A program made the translations under genes and the position numbers. From Isoetes taiwanensis (Eukaryota; Streptophyta; Lycopodiopsida; Isoetales; Isoetaceae): 64,000 bases of DNA. The DNA is taken from NCBI GenBank assembly GCA_021234155.1, contig JAJEKV010000038.1:14017559-14081558 (forward strand), read 5' to 3'. The notes under the pieces were generated by a model. The model was not told the DNA's origin. It did not search any database and saw nothing but the letters and a program-made list of their open reading frames with translations. Positions 56,701-64,000 of the stretch are shown in pieces (position 1 is the first letter of the stretch; the number at the start of each line of letters is the position of its first letter).

Positions 56701-57953
56701 ATGCTTCTACCAAATGGGCAACAAGAAGAAGAAGACAAACACCCGGGTGAGCTCACGAGGTTTTTTCTTTTGTCGGAATACCTTAACTGATCCATCCTTT
56801 CTTCTTGCAGCATTCACCTCGGACTCACTGGTGATCACTGGCCGAACTCCATTCTTCGTCATCGAGGGACTGGAGACAGAGCTTCTTGAAACAGCGGCAG
56901 ATTCTTGGTGGTATGTCGAGGTATCGACAAGTGGGAAGGAGAAAGATCTGTTTTTACACCAAAGGGACAAGAAGAGCTCCGGAGACAAGTACAAGAAAAT
57001 CGGTGTTGTGCTCTCCGTCTCTGCGCCAGATTCGAAGCATTTAACACTACATGTCGAGGACTGCCAGAAGAGTAAGTTCTATCGCACCAAAAAATTAGCA
57101 GTTTCAAATTATTCTCACTCTTCCATGAGCAAGGCTAAGGGCACCGAAAAAAGGCCGGCGCCTTTAAATTGTCAGAACCTTGGGTGGAAGGATCTGGAAG
57201 GGATGAAGGAGGCCGGAACCCTAACATCCAGGGAGCTTGGTATGGAGATTTCCAGAGTCAGGGAAAAACTGTTCAATACGGGGAGCTTCACTTCTACTGT
57301 GCTGAAGGCTCTACAACACTCTGCAGTGGGGAATGAAGTTGTGGTTCATACACAAAAAAGTCCACCAAAAAACAAAGATGTGGAAGATGACACCACACGG
57401 GAGGAATCAGATGAGGAAGGAGACGAAGATATGGTCGAGTCCCCAAACCTCGATCCAGATGATCAGATCAGGATTTCACAGAGAGGGGCACAGAAAATGG
57501 AGCGTCTAGCTCAGTATTATCCGTTGGGAATATCACACAAGCTGCTGCTGGACATTAGACGGCTGAAGGTTTGCACGGGAGATGCCGTCTTGTTCAACCA
57601 CAGGGAATTTAATCCAGCACACATGCTGGAGATTCTGAACCTGATGGTGCGACATCCTGTTGCAGATCCAATGCCTGCGGATGTCATACCTTTTAGCAGA
57701 TCGACAGGTGAGTTGTTCGAAATTTGGAAGTCCGAGGAAGATCCGAAGGGAAAAGACGTCAGGTTCGGGTTGTAGGCGGTCAGCGATTCGTGAGGGCGGC
57801 TCAAGTATTGCGTAGACCGGAGAAGGAGGTGCCGCAGCGATCAAGGATAGATATGCCAAGCGAGTGCAGAGTTCTTTCGGCGGAGACGCCAAAGAACGAA
57901 ATGGCCAAAGATTAGCCAACGCGAACACAATAGCGCCGAAAAGCGCCTACGTA
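56701..57953 (+). pseudogene. Unidentified protein, coding block 1 of the palindrome region
   Basis: An open frame from ATG 56714 to 57775 (353 codons) contains SDSLVITGRTPFFVIEGLET, an acidic segment (EESDEEGDEDMVESPNLDPD) and a helical C-terminal part (RLAQYYPLGISHKLLLDIRR, HMLEILNLMVRHPVADPMPA). A shifted frame continues to about 57953 (DRYAKRVQSSFGGDAKE). An alternative start at 56701 with a 64-nt GT-AG intron at 56747-56810 also joins in frame to the same body, so the first exon is uncertain. I know no family. The acidic stretch and basic N terminus suggest a nuclear protein, as inference only. Confidence 0.5.
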
Positions 57954-57984
57954 AGGTAAATAACTCTCGAACCTTTCCATTTTC

Positions 57985-58362
57985 ATTTCGCGAAGTCGAG
58001 AAAGCCCCCGCCATCCTAACATTTGCCGATTACAGCGGGGTTTCTCGACTCGCGAAGTCGAAAGCCGTGGTAACACGTAAAATCAAAGGATGTGAGCTTT
58101 TCGACTTCGAAAGTCGAGAAAACCCTTAGCCAAGAAAAGAAAATTAGACATTCAGGGACTTTTCGACTCGCGAGTCGAAAGAAAGCCCCGCCATCCTAAC
58201 ATTTGCCGATTATCATCGGGTTTTCGATTCGCGAAATCGAAAGCCGTGGTAACACGTAAAATCAAAGGATGCAGAGCTTTCTCGACTTCGCGAAGTCGAA
58301 AACCGAAGAAGTAAAAAGAAAATTAGACATTCAAAGGGACTTTCGATTCGCATGAGTCGAAA
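57985..58362. repeat. Two 180-bp tandem units carrying palindrome family A
   Basis: 'gccatcctaacatttgccga' occurs at 58010 and 58190, and 'ccgtggtaacacgtaaaatc' likewise recurs. Each unit contains three to four A-type palindromes (about 57988, 58041-58064, 58097-58121, 58160-58180, 58221-58242, 58278-58301, 58341-58362). It lies exactly between two coding blocks. Confidence 0.9.
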
Positions 58363-58379
58363 AACCCGGCTACTATTTC

Positions 58380-60036
58380 TTGTTTATTAGGGTGTTTGTA
58401 GATACTTTCATGCTCGACATTGGTACATTGTCCGAATCGGCCCTTATCGACGGATCATACACGCTAGGCAACGGTGGAAAGCATTGGGTTGTCCTCGGCC
58501 CTAAAGGAAAAGGGCTCCCTCGGATAAGTGGAAGACCTTTGAGAAACTATGCGAGATATGTTCTGGCTGGAGGGATGAGGAAGATGGCGAGGGAGAGGAA
58601 GAAGAGGAGAAGAAGAAGAGAACACCAAGGAAAGGCGGGGGAGTCTCTCTCGGACCAATATGACCTCATTCTTAGCACCCAGGCGGTGCTGGGGAGAAAT
58701 GGGTGACATATGGGCTCAATGGACAAGAGGCAAGTCTGAAGGACAAAGCAATGGAGAATTTCAAGCGAGGCGGACCCCAAGTTGTTTGACAAGCGGTTCA
58801 TGAAGAGGATCTGAGGGCCTCACGGACAAAGAAACGCTTGACCTACAAGGCAAAATCTTGAGGGAACAATCTCGCTAAGGAAGACCCGGGGAGTTCTAAA
58901 ATGCAGGGCCTTAAAGGATTATGCCACAGTCCTAAAGCGGCGGCGTGCGTTAGAAGAAGGCATCACGGAAGTTTCGCAGCGTTGCATCTAATGAATACCA
59001 TGATTTTGATTATTACAAGGAAAAGGCTGCCCTTGATGAGGAAGACATGAAGGAATTGAACCGTCTATGTCAACCCTACATCAACACCAAGCTGAAGCGT
59101 AGCGTCAAAACCCTTCCTTTCCCTCGGCGTGCTATGGCAATTCTGAAAAGGAAGCTTGGATTCGGGGTGGTCCCATTTAAAAGTGACGATAGCTCCCCCA
59201 TTTCGGTTACTTTGGGACACAAGGGATTTGGTGGTGCAGGCGGCACTGGACCCGTGGCACTATTTGCCATCAATATGATCGAAGACCCCACCCTTTTTTA
59301 TGACAAAGGCGACATAGAGCGGTGGTACAAGGCGTGTAATGCGGACATGACCGACCTGGATACTTTCGGTTTCCTTGTCTTTTCCATGCCGGGCAATCAA
59401 ACAACGGCTTTGTCTCCCAATGGGCAGGTGATATTAACTTCACCAACAAGATCATGCACTCCATATCCGAACTTGATCATGAGTGCGGACTTGGCTTGCC
59501 GAAGGCACCAAGCTTTGCCAATATAGTTTTGGTTTTGATTTCAAGATCGGTGATTCGACTGGATAAGTGGTGGTCTAGCGAGCATCATTATCTCGACAAG
59601 TTCATGATCTCTCAAGAGCGGATGGAACCACGGAAGGGGGCGATTTATGGAGGATGTTCCATCGATGGACAAGGTCAGCAAAGATGGTGCGACGAGGTCC
59701 TATACATAGAATTCCTATCCGGCCAAGAGTTATCAAGTACTTCATAACCGGCTTGGTCGAGGAAGATCAAATTGTATGCGAGTGGTACATGAATGGCCCT
59801 GTTCTCTCGGGGGCTATCTTTGTTTGGAATGAAACCTATATCCGTGGTTGGAAATAAGGACATGGTTGAAACCATTCAGGTCATACACGGATACGCTTCA
59901 TGAGCATTTCAAGGGGAGGAAGACAAATGGAAGCGAAAAAGGCGGCGAGGGCGAGGGAGACAAAGGCGGCCGGAGGCGAGAATGTCGAAGGTTTGGACCA
60001 GAATGCTTTGCCGAAAACATTATTGAAAACCCGAGA
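58380..60036 (+). pseudogene. Unidentified protein, coding block 2 of the palindrome region
   Basis: Successive plus-strand frames read MLDIGTLSESALIDGSYTLG and GNGGKHWVVLGPKGKGLPRI (58380-58706, followed by a basic RERKKRRRRRE stretch). A 159-codon frame at 59047-59526 follows (KLGFGVVPFKSDDSSPISVT, GHKGFGGAGGTGPVALFAIN, LDTFGFLVFSMPGNQTTALS). Then comes 59640-59857 (IPIRPRVIKYFITGLVEEDQ, IVCEWYMNGPVLSGAIFVWN) and a Lys/Ala-rich end to about 60036. It appears to be one large protein broken by four or five shifts, or a multi-exon gene. No family is recognised. Confidence 0.45.
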
Positions 60037-60066
60037 TTGAGGTGAGTTTACTTTGCTCTATCGGTG

Positions 60067-60144
60067 TTTCTCGACTTCATGAAGTCGAGAAAACGTTCCT
60101 TTCAATACCTTTTCTTTTCATTCTCGACTTCGCGAAGTCGAGAA
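60067..60144. repeat. Two family A palindromes between coding blocks
   Basis: 60067-60092 has tctcgacttc and gaagtcgaga arms. 60121-60144 contains the perfect palindrome ctcgacttcgcgaagtcgag. Confidence 0.95.
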
Positions 60145-60149
60145 AACTC

Positions 60150-61023
60150 GCTTTCCTTCGGCGGATGTCATCATTTCAGGGAATTTCGTGTCAACGACTC
60201 GGATCATTGTCATTGGAAAGCATCGGTTCACTTCACGAGGAGGAGAATGCACTTCCCAAAGACAATCCAGGCGAGAAGACCGCTAACGGCCGAGAAAGGA
60301 CCGGAGAAGATAATGATCCCGCATTTGGATCCCGATGAGCGGAAATATGGTGAGCCAAACTCCAAGCGGGATCCATTTGGTCCCATCAAGCTTGTAATAT
60401 TTGGCGTCAATGGAGTATTAGCTGCGGTATACCACGACAAAGACGTCCCGAGATTAACACCTCGCGGATCCCAATGAAAACAGAGCATAAAATAGTGTAT
60501 CAGAGGCCTAGAGCTAAGGAAATTATTGAATGGTGCCTGGAACGGGGATTCGAAGTGGGCATATGGTCTTGTATGGCAAAGAAAAATATTGTCAATGTTC
60601 TTGGTGTTCTCGGCATTTCAGTTTTGAAGTTCAAGTTCGTTTGGGGAAACGAAAGGGTCGAGCATGTGAAGGACCTCGATCCAGCCATCACAAAGGGAAG
60701 CCTATAATGGTGAAAAATTTGGGCCGGGGTTTATGAGCAATTCGGGACTATGGCAAACACAACACGATCATAGGCGACTCCGCCTACAAGTGCTATCATA
60801 ACGCAGCAAAAATACAATCATTGCTAAGCCATATCGACTGAAGAATATGAGAGGCGGATAGGTGGTTGTCCTTCGGACTGGTCTGTCTTGGCGGAATCCC
60901 TCTTTGCCATTCTTGTCGCCCGATGTGCTTACGAACTATCCGAGCCTCACGGAACCCGATCCGGAGAGCAAGCCGATCATGAAAGCTATGGACGACAAAT
61001 ACTTTGGTGAACAAGAAGAGTGA
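60150..61023 (+). pseudogene. FCP1/NIF-like HAD phosphatase relative with a missing nucleophile
   Basis: 60343-60475 carries KLVIFGVNGVLAAVYHDKDV, corresponding to HAD motif I of the FCP1 homology domain, in which the nucleophilic Asp is replaced by Gly. 60474-60707 gives RPRAKEIIEWCLERGFEVGI and WSCMAKKNIVNVLGVL (motif II region), then FKFVWGNERVEHVKDLD. Downstream, after a shift, come KPIMVKNLG, IIGDSAYKCYHNAAKI (motif IV, GD where DD is usual), AKPYRLKNMRGG and the end DDKYFGEQEE with a stop at 61021-61023. FCP1-type enzymes remove phosphate from RNA polymerase II tails and similar substrates. The two Asp-to-Gly changes and the frame shifts argue against activity. Confidence 0.75.
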
Positions 61024-61124
61024 CCCCCGCTTTCCGGATAGTCAAATTGTGTGAATATTGTAATCGAACGTGAACACATGTATTGACCATTTTGTAATGA
61101 ATATACTTGTATATTGAGTTTTCG

Positions 61125-61384
61125 ATGCCTTTCTCGACTCACGAGTCGAGAAAGGCATGCTTGTCGTGTTGATGAAATGCTTGTACAATCTATTATGATA
61201 ATGCTTGTACATTGGGTTTCACAGGACTTTTCGACTTCGCTTGAGTCGAGAAAGGCATCTTCGGTTGTCTCGTTGACAAAAGCATTTGTATGCTTCCGTG
61301 TGTGATTAGATGCAACCATATTCTAATGAGAATGGTTGTACTTTGACTTTTATGGGCCTTTCTCGACTCGCGAGTCGAGAAAGA
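61125..61384. repeat. Three family A palindromes in the 3' flank of the FCP1-like block
   Basis: 61125-61158 has 16-bp perfect arms (ATGCCTTTCTCGACTC and its complement) around AC. 61228-61252 is imperfect. 61358-61383 is a perfect 26-bp palindrome centred on gcgc-type sequence (ctcgactcgcgagtcgag). Confidence 0.95.
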
Positions 61385-61467
61385 CACTACTTCCCACGTC
61401 ATTGGATGCAGTTGTATGGAATGAATGTTCTCCGTTGTAATTTGATTTCAACATTCTTTTCTTCGTT

Positions 61468-62031
61468 TTGACTAATGGCACCGTAATTGTTAATCATACT
61501 CTCCTTGCTCCGGTGTGGTTTAGGCGCGAGATCCGACACCGGCCACGAGATCCATTTCGGGCATCACGAGACCGCTCCAGGCGAATACAGATCCAGCTCA
61601 AAGGCGGAAGAAATATGGATTTCGGCACAGATCCGGTCATGCTACACTCTTTCCGGCCTTTGGGACAAGGTTGCTTTCATGAATTGAGAGGTTGCTCGCT
61701 ACACCCTGGGGATAAAGAACAGGCGAAGAATAAAGAGATAGTCCAGGAAGCTCAAGGCATCTTGCAAGCATTGCATAACATCCACGGAGGTTGGGGATGG
61801 AGCATATTCGATGAAAGGCTGCGAGGAGGCGAGTGGAGAAGTGGGGTGGACAGGTCGGGCCGGTAGCTCGAGAGGCACCTCCACGTGAGGCATTCCACAC
61901 TCTTCAGGTTGCCCCCAAGGCTTACAGACGGCATGAAGAAGCGCCACAAGTTAATCCCCTAAGGTGGACCACCTACCAAGATGATGTAACTGTAGTGACA
62001 GCAAGACCGTTATGGTCTCTGCGTCCGATGT
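61468..62031 (+). pseudogene. Unidentified protein, coding block 4 of the palindrome region
   Basis: The frame 61468-61866 (KEIVQEAQGILQALHNIHGG, WGWSIFDERLRGGEWRSG) is continued in another frame by AREAPPREAFHTLQVAPKAY and WTTYQDDVTVVTARPLWSLR, with a stop near 62031. Mixed basic and aromatic composition. Not recognised. A partial A palindrome (ctcgactcgcga) follows at about 62138. Confidence 0.4.
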
Positions 62032-62299
62032 AAAATACATTGTATCTGTTCAATTTATTAATAAAAATTCATTTTCAACTAGATCTTTAGTTTCAAACTT
62101 TAATGAATTTCCTTTGTTTCAGTTGCATTGTTTTTGTTCTCGACTCGCGAACCTGGGAAAACTGCAGCACAGCTCGGATTCAGAGTTTTATTCAAAAATT
62201 CGAATTAAGGATAGTTTTCGGGTCGGGTGCTACTTTTTATGTAAATTAACCGGGTTCCGAAAAAAAATGGGAATGGAATGAGTCCCACTTTAATTAAAT

Positions 62300-64000
62300 A
62301 TGACTTAGGTGTGTTTTGCTTCAGGGACTCTTAGTTGCCACTGTGCACACATGCTCATTTGCCAAGTTAGGCTGCAAATTAATATTATCTGCAACTTCCT
62401 CCCATATGTAGTAATCTAGCCATGCCAGTCTGTAGGTATCCCTAAACTTCTGCCATGAGCGAAGGCACCCATTGAAATACCAAGGCGCCCATTGAAATAC
62501 CAAGCCTCAAGGTAGATTATGCCTGCAGAATGAAAGTGTTGTAAAGCCTGGACAAGCAACCGCATGCCACATGACTATGTCTGGAGCGGTAAGTCCATCA
62601 TACCAAGGCCACCATCCCTCCTAGCTGACACAGTAGCTTCCACATGTATCACAGAAAGTAGGTCTGAAGCCCAATTTGCGCATAATCTGCAGAAGGAAGG
62701 TCCAAGAGACAATGTCATAGGCTTTGACAAAATTCAACTTTAAGTACACTACATACTGATCAATTCGTCTTGCCCAATGCATACCTTCATATGTCGTGGC
62801 GACATTATTGAGAATATGCCGACCCGCCAAGAAGCCAGATTGTTCCTAACTGATCGTTTCCTCCAGAATCCTCTTTAACCGTTCAGAGTATGCCTTCGCT
62901 ATAATTTTATAGACAATCGACAGTAAGGTAATAGGTTGCCAATCTGAAATCATCCTAGGCTCTTTGACCTTTGGGATTATGGTGATGATATTGGTGTTGA
63001 GAATCCTATCTAACTATTGCGACTGTAGCATATCCTAATATGCATGCCAGAGCAACTCTGATGACCAGTCACAGGAGACTCTAAAAAACTCCACAGGGAT
63101 ACCATCCATACCCGACATTTATCTGCTGCCACTTGAGTGGTGAGAGGAGCTTCTAGTTGCCGTTGCTGGGCTAAATAAATTATCGGACACACTTTGGATA
63201 GCACAATATCCTGTGTTTCATTCTCAAAAGGAAGTGATTTCTTTGCAAAGAAGGAACTAAAATGCATTGAAAGAAACTGCTTAATCTACTCTGGAGTGGA
63301 GATGAGATCACCATTCTCACCCTGAAGAGAAGATAGAGAGGTACTCTGATGCCTCAAATGAGCCGTCTTGAAAAAGGCCTTCGAACACCTGCCACCATCC
63401 TTGAGCCAGGCAAGTCCTGCTTTCAACTTGGCTGCCCTTGCATCTGCTCCTCCAGTCCTTAGATGTGTCTCACAAGCTGTGCTTCACGGGCAAGATTTAA
63501 GTCCCGAGTCCTAAGCTGCTATAACTCATCATATTTTTGCCCCAACAGAGCCCTTTCCCGTCGGTACACTCATGACCCCATTGCTTCGCAAAAGACTTGA
63601 TGTTGGCAAGAGCAAAAACCAGCGTTCTCATGGGACTGGTGGAAGCTGGAGTGGACTCCCAAACCTGTTTGCAGTTGTCAAAAAAGCTTTCATCCTTGAG
63701 GTATTGAGTGTTGAGCAGAAGATTGTCTTCCCACGCACATAAGTAGACAGATCATTATGCCTAATTATTTGAGGGTGGTGATCAGACACGGTTTGAAGCA
63801 CGTAAATTTTGCAGAAGATGCCATGAAACAAGTGGCGTGCATGCATGTTGGCATAGCACCTGTCATGTCTAGCTACTGCCCGTGTTTCACCTGAAGTGCC
63901 ACTCGACCAGGTGAAGCCTGCATCGCCAGGAATTTCTAGAAAATCATGTTCAAATAGGAGTCTGTCCCACTGCTCTTTTCTCAAAACTTGAAACTATTAC
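62300..64000 (-). mobile_element. LINE with endonuclease end and reverse transcriptase start, cut by the window edge
   Basis: 63984-63628 encodes the end of an APE-type endonuclease (FLEIPGDAGFTWSSGTSGET, HDRCYANMHAR, VSDHHPQI). 62830-62621 encodes an RT segment (MAGRHILNNVATTYEGMHWA, YVVYLKLNFVKAYDIVSWTF, LLQIMRKLGFRP). The linker region between them is frame-broken. Order and strand agree with one ORF2 running leftwards. A stop interrupts the expected LSxEQSGFLxGR region near 62850. The rest of RT and the 3' end are missing or unrecognisable left of 62.5 kb. Confidence 0.8.

Noticed and set aside
57985..61384. Palindromes as intrinsic transcription terminators or as a CRISPR-like array
   Set aside because: No T-tract follows the hairpins as bacterial terminators require. 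Spacing is irregular with no unique spacers of constant length, and the context is eukaryotic nuclear DNA.
53287..62150. Interpretation of the palindrome region as an integrated giant-virus or bacterial segment
   Set aside because: Composition and hairpins made me consider it, but no hallmark viral or bacterial gene is recognisable and a candidate spliceosomal intron is present. Left as an open question.
1..64000. tRNA or rRNA genes
   Set aside because: I saw no cloverleaf-forming or rRNA-like sequence by eye. The tRNA-like strings at 2291 and 33051 are primer binding sites. A covariance-model scan would settle this.

Overview
This is nuclear DNA of a land plant. The reasons are spliceosomal introns in plant housekeeping genes, a receptor-like cytoplasmic kinase, plant U-box/armadillo and ERGIC-type fragments, and a very heavy load of plant Ty3/gypsy, LINE, Helitron and Tigger-type elements. 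The long intergenic distances and the many decayed gene pieces fit a large, repeat-rich genome. A fern or similar non-seed plant is my guess, but the sequence alone does not prove it.

Layout. 0-1 kb: a Tigger/pogo transposase remnant. 2.3-3.2 kb: a diverged piece of a long terminal repeat (LTR). 5.8-7.7 kb (minus): a four-exon RLCK-VII-like pseudokinase gene, apparently intact. 9.9-13.4 kb (plus): a truncated Ty3/gypsy element with an LTR-like leader. 14.8-21.4 kb: a mosaic bounded by an inverted repeat. It holds a Helitron 3' end and pieces of a helical-repeat protein, a U-box/ARM E3 ligase and, lying inside the U-box gene, exons of an ERGIC3-like vesicle protein. 21,628-34,669 (minus): a complete 13-kb chromovirus with LTRs of about 1.6 kb, primer binding site, polypurine tract and a 5-bp target duplication. 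About 5 kb of extra coding-like blocks lie upstream of gag, and one of them is unmistakably histone H3-like. 35.1-38.9 kb (minus): an organellar MnmE GTPase pseudogene with its exon structure still readable. 40.6 kb: a second histone H3-like pseudogene. 42.6-44.3 kb: a long foldback repeat and a TIR element. 44.6-47.0 kb (plus): an intact five-exon mitochondrial HSP70 gene. 47.3-53.2 kb: LINE fragments, an unidentified mobile-element-like coding remnant and an AT-rich repeat. 53.2-62.1 kb: a compositionally distinct, CpG-richer region holding two families of small palindromes and plus-strand coding blocks, one of them an FCP1-like HAD phosphatase relative. 62.3-64 kb (minus): another LINE.

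Only two genes look intact: the mitochondrial HSP70, and the kinase-fold protein that has lost its catalytic residues. Everything else recognisable is mobile, captured or decaying. The strongest leads are the histone H3-like sequence inside a chromodomain retrotransposon, the palindrome-studded region at 54-62 kb, and the U-box/ERGIC chimera beside a Helitron end. Many frameshifts coincide with small indels in GC-rich runs, so some may be assembly errors rather than true decay.
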